DNA of 64,000 nucleotides from Myoxocephalus aenaeus. Taxonomy: Eukaryota > Chordata > Actinopteri > Perciformes > Cottidae. Made by a program: the position numbers and the translations under genes. Each line of letters starts with the position of its first letter. Position 1 is the stretch's first letter. Positions 1 through 57,383 of this stretch are shown here, piece after piece. The stretch covers positions 2,632,501-2,696,500 of the forward strand of contig JBAMJR010000040.1 of NCBI GenBank assembly GCA_038501785.1, read 5' to 3'. A model generated the notes under the pieces. It was not told the DNA's origin. It saw only the letters and a program-made list of their open reading frames with translations, and made no database searches.

Positions 1-384
1 GAACATTTTCTATGACCTGTTTACCCCACACAGCGCAAGGGATTCTGTGATTGATTCCCTTTCTCCTAATTTCAACAAGAAACGCTACATTTTAGTAGGA
101 ACAAATAGTAAAATACAAACAGTTCCTATTCCTTCTTAAAATGGATTGTGATGGAGCAGCACCAGTCTCTCATAGAGGTTGCTAGTTTGATGTCTCTGCA
201 TATCCACCAGTGCAAGTTTCAAGGTACAGTTTGCATGTAAATACAGAATTCTTCGATGGGTCTGACATTCTAGGCTATATCTGAAATTATTTTGATTATC
301 TACTTTTATTGGAAAAACACAAATTGTAAATGTTATTTCAAAGCCTCATATTTCAGTTCTATTCCTCTCTTGTTTGATTGACAG

Positions 385-35184
<34,800 letters not shown>

Positions 35185-36385
35185 ACTGGGCCATCTCCCC
35201 CTCCAATCCCCACCCTCACACACCCACCCCAAGGCCTTCACTGAACACCTCCCCATCCCCGATCCTCCGCCCTGCACTGTACACTGGACAGCGGGGAAGA
35301 GCTTGTTCCCTCTGCACCCTGTCTTCGACCTCCAGAAACACAGGACCATGCCGACCAGTTGCTGCTGTCCACATCGGCTTTGAGGCTCAGCGTGGGTGGC
35401 ATAACGCCTCCCCTGAAAGTCTAATTTACACAAACTCTTGGTCTTTTAGTGCTAACAATAACTATGACATGCGCTGATTCTCCTCGCTTAAGACACTTGC
35501 TATAAATGCATGTGTCCTTAACTGAATTAAGGTTATCTGTAGTATCTATACTCGCTTTCCTCTTAATCAATTGCAGCTATTTCCCGTAGAAGAGTTACTC
35601 AAACAAAGAGGTGTGTGATAGATTGAAAGGAGCTACTTGTGAGCATTTTGCCATGGGAAAAGTATCTATATTGCATGTGTGTCATCTGAAGGTGGTGTGG
35701 ACATACTCGGCAAATGCTTATTAAACCCGGAAGCAGCTAAGGCACCCTATATGTAGACAATATCATATCTTTATAATGTTACATTCTTAGTCATGGGATT
35801 TTTTCATCAAGCTCATAGAAGCACTTTCTAAATGACTTCATTTTACTGCCAGAGTTGTAACCCTAACACTGCTCAAACTAACTCTGTTTCTTTAGATAAA
35901 TGTGTTGTCATTTCTCCGTGGATTTGGAATATTGGTATATATGATATTTTAATTAATGTAAAGATTAAGTAGCTGTGCGAATTTCATTTTACAAAATATC
36001 ACTGGAAAAATGAACCAATTTAAATTTTTCTATATGTGACCTAAATGTTAAGCTATTGTGATCATGAATGTGAATTGTTGCGTGGATGTGTTGCATAATG
36101 TGAATCGAGCATGTTGTTGTGTATTATTAAGCACAATTGAACCCAGGACCCTGGAATTTCAGCGAAAAACAAAAGACAAACAATGTGAGAACAATCCTGC
36201 TAGATCCTGGCCTTTCTAAATTAAAGCAACAACAACAAACAAAATGCACATGTGAAGAGCAGCATCCAGATGCCTCATCTGCACACAGAGGGACTACAGA
36301 AGCGAATTGGCTGTAGCTAAAATCTGGTACAGTGCATCAAATGGTGACATTTCTGTTTTAACTGTACATGGTCCCTTTTAAATAA

Positions 36386-36453
<68 letters not shown>

Positions 36454-37195
36454 CAAAGGCAGAGAAAAGACCTCAGTTCGTCCTGCATCCTGTTCCGGCC
36501 TTCGCCCCACTAACCTGGAGGATGAATCTTTGATGAGCAGATCTGCTTACAGAATACAGATTGCTCTCTGTCTGCTAGAAACAGGCGTAACATTAAAATG
36601 TACTGTTGCTTAGATCATGTCTGCTGTGTATTCATAATCTGCAGCTGCATGTGTGAAGAGTACAGTTTCGATACTCAAGCATCTATATAGGATGAACCAG
36701 ACTTACACATTGTACTGTATAATTCACATTTTTATGTGACAGAACTGACACAAAGGATTGATAATTATACAGCAAATTGTATTCATAATTTCATAATTCA
36801 TAATAATTCCTCCTTCCAGTTCTGTTCCACGGTAAAAAATATTCTCTCTGTTCACTACATTTATGTTGGATGTACATTTTTGCAGCTGTAGGGTATCAAG
36901 CGTACACATCATGTTATGAAAGACATGGTCCTGGTTTGGGAATCATTTGGAAATATTAAAATTCACTTTCATCGGATGCCATATGATGTTGAAATTAAAA
37001 ATGATGTAAACATCATTGCCATTTGATTTTCTATATTTAAACTCTGTATATAGTGACCCTCTCAGATTTTTGTTGTTTCATTGTTTCCATATTGCATTAT
37101 ATTACATGTCTCAGCCTTGCTTGAATAGAATGTTGGCTAATTCATGTATAATTATATTTTAAAATGAAGACAATAAATCTTTAATCACCAAACAA
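35185..37195 (+). other. espn 3'UTR (ABM isoform)
   Basis: Non-coding sequence with AATAAA at 36381-36386 and 37172-37177. An (AT)n tract (36388-36451) directly follows the first signal. ORFs here are not in a coding context. Confidence 0.7.
37172..37177 (+). terminator. Polyadenylation signal candidate (espn)
   Basis: AATAAA in ACAATAAATCTTTAATC, followed about 25 bp later by a GT-rich stretch (CAGTGTGTTTATGTTG), a good cleavage-site arrangement. Confidence 0.65.
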
Positions 37196-38150
37196 CTTCA
37201 GTGTGTTTATGTTGCCTGAGAAACACAGAAACAGAAACAATCAAATCCAAAAGTGCAACAATATTAGCTCCCAAATAAATTAGGTCATTTTAAGGACTCT
37301 GTTTGTGCTATTGTATTGGGCTGAATTATAGAGGGATATTTATGATTTTAGAAAACTGACATACTGGTTTTTAACTCCAATATCAGGAACATGCTGCTTG
37401 AAAAGTAAAGGAATTACATATCAGAATTGGATTTAAATGAATACTAAATGTGGCAAAATAATAATAATGGTAAAGTAAAAAACCGTAAAAGGGTAATATG
37501 CAATAAAAAATAACTATGAAAACAAACAAACAAAAATGCTGCAGACCTTACATCCAGGAGTGTTTCAGACACTTTTTACTTTTTTTTACTGGTTACTGCT
37601 TTCAAATAACCTGTATGATAGGAAAACTCAAACCAAACTTTCTGAAATGTGGGGAAACCTTTGAAACTATTTTAATGTGCCATTCATGGTCTCCATGCGG
37701 TGTAAATAAATCAGTGACCAGGCTGTAGTTCATCCTATTTTTCACCAGAGGGAGACAAAGAGCTATTTGTCACCAATCAGATAGAAAGGATGTCAACAAA
37801 CATCAGAGAGTAAGAAACAGAAGTAAATTGATGGGAGATTTAAAAAATAAATATAAAAATAACATGTTATCTTTCTGTATTTGCAAAATAATTAAAATAT
37901 GTGGTCAGGTCAAAACTCAACCCGGTGTTTTAAAATGCATTTGATTAAAAGCAGTTTATCTTTTTAGTTATTTTTATGTGGCCAAGTTAATTTGTAAAGT
38001 AGTTCTGCGTAACTGAAACTATGATGCGGCTTTTTTCTGTGAAAAGTGATCTTTTCCCTGCCAGTTGTCTGTGATTGATTGACACTCACCTGTAGTGACG
38101 TAGGCAGCACGGATTAATAAGCGCCTGCACCGAGGAGGAAGTGAGTGGAT
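37196..38150. other. Intergenic space espn-arhgef16
   Basis: About 0.95 kb of A/T-rich sequence; no gene or repeat family recognised. The promoter of arhgef16 probably begins near its right end. Confidence 0.7.
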
Positions 38151-38303
38151 AAGAAGAAATATGAGCCCGAGTGGAGCGGAGGAGGACCACGTCTGCTGCT
38201 GAAGTTGCACCGACCAGCAACTCCCTGAAACCCCGCCGGACTCACTTGTGATAGGCTCGTTTAATGAGAAGTGTGTGTGTGTGTGTACGGTCAGCTCACA
38301 CAG
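38151..38303 (+). promoter_or_regulatory. Candidate promoter/5' noncoding exon of arhgef16
   Basis: G/C-richer sequence with GTGGAGCGGAGGAGGACCAC ends in a donor CACACAG|GTAAGGC at 38303|38304. Just upstream is TGACGTAGG (CRE-like, 38096-38104). The next acceptor is at 39090. The transcription start is not determinable here. Confidence 0.5.
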
Positions 38304-38812
38304 GTAAGGCAGCTGTTGAACTCAATATTTGTTGAACTGCTTTTCACCTCACTGTTATGAACCATGGGAATGCGAGGCAGACATTTTAGTTCCCACCCTA
38401 ATCCGTCTGTTCGGCAGCGAAGTTATTGGAAAAAAATCAGACTGCGACTGGACACCAAAAAATAAGCAAATCGTCCTGATTTTTTTACTGTCGGTGTTAT
38501 AACAGTGTGTATTTTAAAACTGCAGCTATAGCTATTGGTATACTCTCTGTTATGAAAGCAATGTATAGTTAGGCTCTGTGTGTCTGCACTTGACATTACA
38601 CTCTTTGCACAGGGCAGGTTAGGAGTGTTTATCAGAGAAAAAGTGTTTTTATGTAGTTTCTGTGGCGCACATATTTTCTGGAGCAGGTCTTTCTGTGTGC
38701 TTTTGTGTGGGCAAGTGCAGTGGGAGTGTGGGAGTGAGCGCTGAGTCACGGGTTGAGTCCCTTGATATGTGTTTGAGGACGGACACAACTGGCTGCTTCG
38801 TCCGTCCGACTG

Positions 38813-38815
<3 letters not shown>

Positions 38816-38879
<64 letters not shown>
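38816..38879. repeat. (TG)n microsatellite
   Basis: About 64 bp of TG in the first arhgef16 intron; it generates several spurious Cys-Val and His-Thr ORFs. Confidence 0.98.
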
Positions 38880-38880
<1 letters not shown>

Positions 38881-39157
38881 AATTGGATCACGGGTTAGGC
38901 TCGCCTTCTTCGATGGGAAGAGATCTGGGGGCCCCACTGCAGGTCACTGGTGGTATTTGAGGGTCATCCAGAGTATTGACACTCATATTACCTCTGTTGT
39001 TTTCCCCATGTCTCCATCTACGGTGCTAGTTTATACATGTTCCCTGCCTGTAGTCTGACTTTCTTCTCTCTATTTGTCCCTCCTCTTCAGACTCGTTCAA
39101 TGTTGTAGGTGCTGAAGATCTCAGTAGACCGGGCCGAGGTGACGGTGGGAGGACACC

Positions 39158-49390
<10,233 letters not shown>

Positions 49391-50180
49391 GTGACTCACT
49401 AAATGTACAGGGGGTGGACAAAATAACAAATACACCTTGCGGTAAATTGTTGGCAGTTTGTTGACACTGCATTGCTTGAGTATCATACTGAACACAGGGG
49501 TCCAGGCGTCCGTCAGCAACACAGCGATGGTCTAAGATGTATACAATGTGACCGTGAGGTTCCTGGGTTGAATCCAGCCAGGGTCCATGGTTTGTTAGTC
49601 CAAATCAATTTAAAACATTACCATCAGGTTAAGTCAAGTTATATCGCCACCAAAAACTGTGTATAAAAGGTGTTTTTGTTCACCTTCTATATGTCACCAA
49701 TAAAGAATGGACATTTGCAATAGCTGGACTTACTGGCCAACAGTGGCCGACCTCTTTACTTGAACAGCACTCATGTTGCTGTACATGTACTTGGTGTGAA
49801 TGCAAGTTGAAACTTGCTGTAGTAAAAAAAAAAAAAGAGCCTCAGGCCTAGGTTTTTAATACAAAATCTAGGATCTACAGAGTTGAATTTGTATGTATAC
49901 ACTATTGTATGAGAAGTTGCTTCAACTGTCTTGCCTACATATTGCTTTCATGAGTCCTAACCTAAGCTCAAGATGCTTAACTTAAGTGCTAAATGTTGGT
50001 TGCATTTCATGTTGTATCACATTGTGTTTGTCATTTCAAGATGCTGCATTGGGTTTCTTTGTTATCCTGGTGGAAAAGAAATGTGACTACATTATTAATT
50101 CTGTTTGACACTTAGTTGAAGGTGGCAATTATGAACTGCATTATACAATGTTATGTGTAAATGTTTGTATTTTAATAAAA
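49391..50180 (+). other. arhgef16 3'UTR
   Basis: Non-coding sequence after TGA (49388-49390) with AATAAA at 49699-49704 and 50174-50179; a 13-A run lies near 49824. Confidence 0.7.
50174..50179 (+). terminator. Polyadenylation signal candidate (arhgef16)
   Basis: TTTAATAAAAATGTAG with GT-rich sequence downstream; an alternative earlier AATAAA lies at 49699-49704. The convergent ybx1 signal is about 370 bp away. Confidence 0.6.
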
Positions 50181-50550
50181 ATGTAGTCAACTGAAATACT
50201 AAAAGTTCATTGTTAAGAGGCCATATACTTGAAATATAAAAACACAAGACATTTTTCCTGGTTTCTGGACTTTTATTTGAGCTTGCATTTTGTTAAAATG
50301 TTTGAATACATAAAAAGTTATTTAAAAATGTCAAACTGACCAGTTATCAAATTCCATTTTTTCTTTAAAAACCATTTGGTGTAAAAACTTAGGACAGATT
50401 TAGAAAAACATTTGCTGTTTCCCCAAAACGTTTGTAGCTGTCACATAAAAATAATGGAAAAAAAAACAAGTCTGCATAGATTCTGCAGGCAATCGGTGGT
50501 AATCTGGTCAAATGCATGGTGCAAGCTTGTGACGATCGTCAAGTCAAATC

Positions 50551-50556
50551 TTTATT
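50551..50556 (-). terminator. Polyadenylation signal of ybx1
   Basis: TTTATT on the + strand (AATAAA on -) in the last, non-coding exon, whose acceptor (TCTTTACAG) places its 5' edge at 50600. Confidence 0.65.
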
Positions 50557-51029
50557 GCTCAGATCTTGTTTGATGTTTCATCTTGTTGTTGACAAAAAAA
50601 CTGTAAAGAAAAAAAATGAGCAAATTAGTCACTTGTTCAGCTGTATGCTGCATTTTCAATCATTCGAGTTTAGTCATGTAGCTGCCTGAAAATGTGCATC
50701 ATCACCAGATAGCAGAAAAAGAATCAAAAGCCTAAAGCTGCTGCTGCTGCTGCTCTTATGAAGAAACAATAGTGAGGGCGCTATGGTGGCCGGCAGTTTA
50801 CTTATCAAAGCCACTGCATTACCTAATGCTTTGGATCTCCACTACAGAGACAAAACAAGTGTAAATGACAAGCTAGCCAGCCTTATTTAGCTATCTTTGC
50901 TGTATCATTTTGATGTTCCAAGTTTCCTAGTATTTACTATCATTACCCTCTGTCAGCTCTGTCTGAATGCACATATTTGGGAAGCTTAAGTTAGTAGAAA
51001 TGATCAGCCATTGTGGTCTTAATACGCAC

Positions 51030-51075
51030 CCGGACGATGGTAAAAGATGGTAGGTGCCGGTGGGCAGGTTGTTTC
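51030..51075 (-). promoter_or_regulatory. ybx1 3'UTR segment before the terminal intron
   Basis: After TAG the mRNA reads GAAACAACCTGCC then ACCATCTTTTACCATCGTCC and splices at CCGG|GTGCGT into the exon starting at 50600, which contains CAACAACAAGATGAAACATC. Mammalian YBX1 has a similar CATCATCCGG...CCAACAAGAAG arrangement, where YB-1 and PABP bind its own mRNA (from memory). The human resemblance is tentative. Confidence 0.45.
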
Positions 51076-54000
51076 CTACTCAGCCCCACCCTGCTGGGCC
51101 TCGGGAGCGGACGTTTTCTCTGCAGATGGGTCACCTCCTGTCTTGGCCTCCTTGGTTTCCTGGCCGGGTTTGCCACCAGTCTGTGGACGTCTGCGGCGGT
51201 AGTTGAAGTTGCGGCGGTAGCGCCGCTGGCGGGGCTGTTGGTCCTGACCATCTTCGCCAATCTGATTCTCCTTGTCCTCCCCGCCATCCCGCACTGGTCT
51301 CTCCCCGCCATCCCGCACTGGTCTCTCCCCGCCATCCCGCACTGGTCTCTCCCCGCCATCCCGCACTGGTCTGGGACGAGGTGGACCTCCCCTGTAGTGA
51401 ACAAGCAATAAGCAAGGGGCTGTAAGGAATCATATACAAAAAAACTAAGTGGTGATATCATGCAAAAAAATATATAAAAAAAAAAGAAGGCACAAGACAA
51501 TTGCGCCAAAAGAAATGTACATTAGCAAAATGTGAATGCACAGCTGAAATTTGAGGGTGGGCTGCAATGAAAGGAAAGCGTCTCTGGCCAAACAGGTGGC
51601 ATTTATTAATTCAGGATCAGTGGTAGACTCTGGGCTGGAACTCTTTGAGAGACACCCCAGTGCTTTACTCTTCCATTGTTGCAGCCCTGCGTCAATGAAG
51701 CCAACATGAAAAGCTTGGAATTAACCTTGGTCGGAAGCCTCTGTAGTAGCTCTGCCTCGCTGGTTTGTTGCCCTGGTCAGGACCTCCCGGACCGCCCTGG
51801 CTCTCGTCACCCTCGCCTCCCTGAAAGCAAATAAAACCAACAACTGACATGCAGCGTTTTCTAAAGCCAACAGGTAAGCAAACACACTTTGTTATGAAAC
51901 TGGCCATCTTGCCATTTGCTGTTGAGGCTGATAGTTCATCAGGTAGCTTCAACATAGCTGAGATTAAGGGCCTACTTTGAGTCAATTTGCAAGATATTGA
52001 CCAGACCCCCGATACACCAAGACAACCACGTGAATGTTGAAAGGAGAGGGCGTTGTGTATGACATCAACCTATCAAGGGACTGCTGGGTGCCTGCTTCAG
52101 GATAGAAGCCCTGTGATGGCGTACCTCAGTCATCTCTCCCTGTGGTGCGTTAGTGTACGGGGGCCGGTGGCCGTAGCTTCTACGTACAAAGTATGGTGGG
52201 TAGCGCCGTCTGCCAGGGTAAGCGGGTCTGCGCTGCTGCTGTTGCTGCACGTCTCCTTCAGGGGCGCTCTCTCCCCCATCTCGGATGCTTTTGTCTCGAC
52301 CTCCGCCGCTGCCGGTGCTTGGCTCACCCTCTCCGTCACTCTGGTAGTTGTCTGGATATTCTCCATTGCGAGGAGGGCCCCTTCTTCTGGGATAGCGCCT
52401 ATAGCGGTTCCTGTCAGCAGCGTACTTACTTCCCTGGACAGCAATGCCTCCTGGACCAGTGACATTTGCCGCCTCGGCTCCCTTTTTCAAAAAAGAAATG
52501 CAATTATCCAAATTAATTATCTAGAGAACAATTAATAGGATGCATTTTTATGAACTTTGGAGCTAGTAAAAAACGGATTGTATTACCAACCAAAGAACAG
52601 CTTACCTTCTCTCCCTCAACTACATCAAACTCCACAGTTTCTCCATCTCCAACACTGCGAAGGTATTTCCTCGGGTTGTTCTTTTTGATGGCTGTCTAAA
52701 ACCCAAGAATAGTTCAGGTGTGAGATTTCATGATCATGATAATTACAAAAATTAAGAATGTAAAACTGCATACAACTTACCTGGTGTACAAAAACGTCCT
52801 CCTTTGTATCATTCCTTAAAATTAAAAAAGAAGAAAGAGGGGATAAACACTCAGTTACTTCTAGTTAGCAGTATCTTGTTGAGCCACAGAAAGCAACAAT
52901 GTATCTGCAGACGGATTGAAACTAAACCGGGAAGTGTAAGGATAAGTACTGTGCGTAACAACATGTGGACCAGCAGACAAATCGTCTGGTCAGCTTTGTA
53001 AGCAAATCAAAGCCATAATAGGATTGGGAATCTTCTCACACTCACACACACACACACACAATATCAGGGTCTTTAGGAGGCATGTATGGGGGTGGGGTCC
53101 ACTCACCGATTGATAAAACCATATCCATTCCTGACGTTGAACCACTTTACTGTACCCAAGACTTTTGTTGCTGCAACAAGACACAACAAAAGAAAATGAT
53201 TAACCAAGTTTAAGCATCAATCATTTCCTTCATCCTATTACACTGTTAAGAGTACAACATACTGTGAGAACAAATACACCTTCCAACCAGCTTGTCTCAG
53301 AACACCAATATCAATGAGAAACAGTAAGAGAATTAAACAAGGACAGATGAGAAGTTATATTTAACTCCCAACTGTCACCCTTTTTATAGATCCTGGTGCT
53401 TAGGGGTGCCCTGTGCCAGCTGCACTTAGTGCGGTATGAACCAAGAACATTTATGGCCCATCAATGACTGCGCCATTTCTCATGCGGAACGCAGGATTGG
53501 TTAATCATTCAAATTATCAGTGCATCGGTTTTATAGAGCCGCATTAGTGCGCAAATTTAAGATGGATGTAGCAATAAGATACTGCGCCTTGGTCACTGAC
53601 ATTTCAAAGTTGAGTTACTCCAGACCTACTGCCCCATTTTAAACCGCACTACTCGGTACTTGCGCGTTCACACGTGGTAGAGTCGCGCCCGGATGCGTTA
53701 GCATGCAGCGAGCCCAGCTGGCTTGTTAGCACAGTAGCTAACGGGGGCTCAACCATGTGGTTGGATTAAAGCCAGCAAACAGAAACAACCGTAGCTCCAT
53801 CAGAACACGCATAATGGGGACCAAACATTATGTAAGAACAACAATTAAATATCACGGCGTTTGTGGTTTTTTTAATCGAATAAAAAAAAAATCGGTGTCC
53901 AACGAAATCCGTGGAATCATACGGCGGACATTTTGGGTCGCCCCTTCAGCCATGTAAATAGGTAGCGTAGCTTCGTTAGCCAACGAGCTACCGTCGCTGT

Positions 54001-55194
54001 TAAGTAGCTAGGCCCTTCAATGTGGGCACACATTTGACAACCGTTGACAGAAATATCCGAATATGTTTATAAACCGGCCTCGTTAGAATGGTTTCGCCAA
54101 CCACGTTGGGCCCACGTTTGAGGGCGTGTTTCGGCTAGTTTCTGAGACAAACGTACTTCTAACGCGGAACCAGACCCCGTCGTGTGAACAAAGGGACGGT
54201 CTGCAGTTAGCTTGCCTTCTACGAGAGTAATCGTGGCCGGCTAAGTGAGCATTATGAAATAACTTCGTGTCCCGCCGTGATACGTGATTAGCCGTTACCA
54301 AACTGATAGTTAACGTTTCTGACGGCTCGACGTCAGCTACTATTGCCTCGTTACTTCGCGGTGAACGGCACGAACGTTAGGAACACCGGTCCTTAAACAA
54401 CCTCGGTGCTCGTGCGTGTGACGGCCAATCGGGAACACGGCATTCCGTGGCAGTTATTAGACGTTAGAAGGCCGGTTAACGGCAGCGATTGACCGGTTGG
54501 GATTTAAGGATTACTTCTACAAACCGTATATTCTAATCTGAAACTAATGCCACTCAAGATAACTGTTAACTGTTCATAATCATCCAAGTAGTGAATATGT
54601 AAAGCGAGCAATAACGACCTATATTCCAACTGACATTTTCAAATGTGTTGCGAGCCAACGCCAGGACTCATTTTCGCCGCTTGACAGCAAACGGACATTT
54701 ATTTTAACTTACTCAAGATATTATTAATTATAGTACATACCCAACCGACGTTATATTAGCCCACTAAAGTCATATTAGCCCACTAAAGACATCCCACAAA
54801 TTAACGTTTTTTAACGGCCGAGATTTAAGAGGTATCGTGAGCTTTCTTTAAGCAAAATTAACGTTCATTTTGCCCATCTGCCAGTTTCAACATACGTTAA
54901 CGTCATTCCATGAGAGTTAACGACATCTTAAAATTGTTAGAGTAACATTAGTGATTCAACGGTTAACTGGCGCGGTGGTTGGGCAGTTAACGTTTTCAAC
55001 CGCTGCTTTTGCGCATCGCCTCCACGGCGTTCAACACCACGTTCGCTAACTTAACGTGAGCTAACTAGCTCGTTTCCAGGAGCCTTACCGATGACCTTCT
55101 TATCCCCCGCGGAAGCTTCGGCTGCCGGGCTGGATGGGCTCTCCTCATCGGCAGGGACATCGGGTGGTTGTTGCGTCTCGGCCTCGCTGCTCAT
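51030..55194 (-). CDS. ybx1: Y-box-binding protein 1 (cold-shock domain RNA/DNA-binding protein)
   Basis: Coding exons on the minus strand: 55194-55089, 53170-53107, 52814-52781, 52695-52606, 52481-52125, 51820-51726, 51391-51076 (stop TAG at 51078-51076; this exon continues to a donor at 51030). A non-coding exon starts at 50600. Product 353 aa (human 324). YB-1 packages mRNA, controls translation and stability and acts in transcription (family knowledge). The N-terminus [20 protein letters not shown] is an Ala/Pro-type region shorter than human. The cold-shock domain (about 36-110) has RNP1 NGYGFI and RNP2 DVFVHQ and reads [20 protein letters not shown]. The C-terminal domain alternates basic clusters ([24 protein letters not shown]) with acidic ones, and ends EAQQGGAE. 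Exon sizes 64, 34 and 90 bp match the human CSD exons. Four perfect 24-bp repeats expand the last coding exon. Confidence 0.97.
51277..51372 (-). repeat. Four perfect 24-bp tandem repeats inside ybx1
   Basis: Unit CTCCCCGCCATCCCGCAC + TGGTCT on the plus strand, 4.0 copies with no mismatch, encoding four copies of the octapeptide RPVRDGGE (about residues 255-287). Human YBX1 has no such repeat at this place. Confidence 0.97.
53171..55088 (-). other. ybx1 intron 1, CpG-containing
   Basis: About 1.9 kb, unusually rich in CpG and in TTAACG/GTTAGC motifs (at least nine TTAACG between 54.3 and 55.06 kb). A tandem ATATTAGCCCACTAAAG pair lies at about 54750-54786. No exon recognised; ORFs here are chance. 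Confidence 0.7.
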
Positions 55195-55510
55195 GGTTAC
55201 TGGTTGGTAATGGCTTCTGCCGGTGGCGGCTCTTTGCTATGTTTCCCGGTGCTAGATGGTAACCTGGGCCGGCGGTGGTAGGGGCTACTGCCTTCGGGCT
55301 CTCAGCTTTCCTCTTTCCGCTCCCGTTGCCGATCGAACTGGGCAGAATGAGAAACTGTGCCGGGGAATGTTCCTGGCCAGTGGTCCGCCTAACTAGTCTT
55401 CCAATTGGTTGGAATCTGTAATGAAACTCAAAACGCATTCCTATTGGCTGAGCCAACTGTCAATTAGATTGAGAGAAGAGTTTGCTGGAAATGATTGGCT
55501 AAAAGTGATT
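55195..55510 (-). promoter_or_regulatory. ybx1 5'UTR and CCAAT-box promoter
   Basis: On the minus strand, CCAAT boxes (ATTGG on plus) lie at 55404-55408, 55443-55447 and 55494-55498, 210-304 bp before the ATG. The first is part of a palindrome CCAATTGG. Sequence between them and the ATG is GC-rich, without a TATA box. The 5'UTR end carries AACCAGTAACCATG. Confidence 0.65.
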
Positions 55511-55890
55511 GTACCTGTTCCTTCTCACCGCCCCTATGGTGATGTCACAGACAGACAAGTCAGACAGAACACCGTGACACTTTTGGAACAGTGTCTGCTT
55601 GGTTGTGTCTTTTGACGGATTTAACCAAATGTACAAAGACCGAAAAACGCAAGGATGAGATCTATTACTATGCCATTATTGCATACAATTGTATCATCAA
55701 ATTATTTTAAGAGAGACGGCACGATTTTATGATTATTTTAATGTAATGCTTTTAATCTATGGGCAAAGCAGGTCTTCAATTGTCTTAAAACTTTGACTCT
55801 CAATTCTTGGAATAAAATTGTCCTTTTTTAAAACTGGGTGTTTGTCTGAGATTGGTTGAAAAGGTTGTGTGTGTGTGTGTCTGTGTGTGT

Positions 55891-55981
<91 letters not shown>

Positions 55982-57380
55982 GCTTCCATCACTACTTAGA
56001 AAATATAAAATGTCTAATAGACATTGCACACTGTTTGTAGCCCTATGAGCATTGAGTGTAGCCCTGTGGAAATGTAATTAGGGAATACTGACCCAATTTA
56101 AGGGAAGGATTAGGAAAGTCTCTATTTTATTTACCGAATATGATGTAAATGTTATATTCATAATTGTTACTGCATCGTCACAGTGGCGGTGGTAGTGCCG
56201 CTCAGACATACAGGAAACCTTGGGAGAGAGAGCACTTTGATGTGCTGTCAGAACATTAAGTTCTCACCAGCCTATACACAACATGTCAATGTCGACAGCT
56301 TTACTCTGAACACCTAAATACAGAACAACACTATTCCATATCACAGGAAATGTCTACTATTATGCTGGAAACGTGATTTTTTTTTTTTAGATTTACGCTA
56401 AATCATTTGTTAATTGTTTTAAATGAAGGTCATATTAGGACACAACACCAAGATGAACAATAACCGTAACGTTCCTTCATAATTTAATTAAACATGCCAT
56501 TTGACATGCCTCTTGAAATTATTTAGGATTCACAGGGAGGACACTTGAATGGCTGTACATTCTTCAGATTACATTTGTTATATCTTAAGGGTGCACATAA
56601 GATCAAATACTAACATCCTGGTGTAACAACATACTATTTGCTTCTTCTCTCATATTTCCCTGCCCAACAAAACTGTTTAAATGCAGTCATCGTCCCAAAT
56701 CCTCTTCCAGTAGCGCAGTGCCGAAATGCCCAGACCGAGTGTGAGACAACCCCACCGCAGCCCCCCACCCATTGTCATGTTAATGCTCCACTGGCACTGT
56801 TTATGAGCGCTGGCTGATATGTGAAGAGCTTGCTGTTAATGGCTGAGTCCCGTTCTCCCACACAAAGATGGGCTTCAGCACTGACCCCAGCGAGCCTCCC
56901 CACGAAGACCAGCCCCCCCCCAAAAAAAACCTTCTTCCTGCCTACATAAGAACAGAGTATCCATGTGAAAGGATTCTTTTGTGCCACGGGAACAAGGTCC
57001 ACGGTGGATGGGGGAGGGGTCTGGTGCATGGGTTTGTATGGATGGCTATGGAGAAGAGGAGGTAGCCATAAGTTAAGCAGAGGATTGCTCGTCGCTGAAG
57101 TAGGCGACTTGGAGGACTGTCGTGCCTTTAAACAGGGAAGTATCTCCCTCCTTGGCTTCCTGGCGATGAGAGTTGAGATTGATTACCCAGTATCACTTCA
57201 GAGTCCAAATATAGATCTATGGACAATGACTCATCCCAAGCTTAAGAGGAAAACATCCCCGGGGAAAATAAGCTCATGAAAACCAAACAATACATTTACA
57301 CTGGGTGTAGTGTTCTCACACTATTAAATGTTGAAAACACCTGACTCAAAAAAACATTTGGTCTATAGCACTTAGATGGC
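55511..57380. other. Intergenic region ybx1-ppih, left part
   Basis: Contains a ~113-bp (TG)n tract (55866-55978) and otherwise A/T-rich sequence with short C and A runs near 56.91 kb. Neither strand shows an exon with splice sites. Confidence 0.75.
55866..55978. repeat. (TG)n microsatellite
   Basis: TG repeat with two CTG interruptions at its left end. Confidence 0.98.
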
Positions 57381-57383
57381 ACT

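Noticed and set aside
38649..38960. ORFs of Cys-Val or His-Thr repeats on both strands (also at 12.4, 41.4-41.7 and 55.75-56.04 kb)
   Set aside because: Pure translation of (TG)n microsatellites; no start context, splice sites or family match.
51277..51372. CRISPR-like direct repeats
   Set aside because: Units are contiguous without spacers and lie in frame inside ybx1 of a vertebrate genome.
53757..54301. Small ORFs in the CpG-rich ybx1 intron
   Set aside because: Chance openings in stop-poor CpG DNA; no homology recognised, no splice support.
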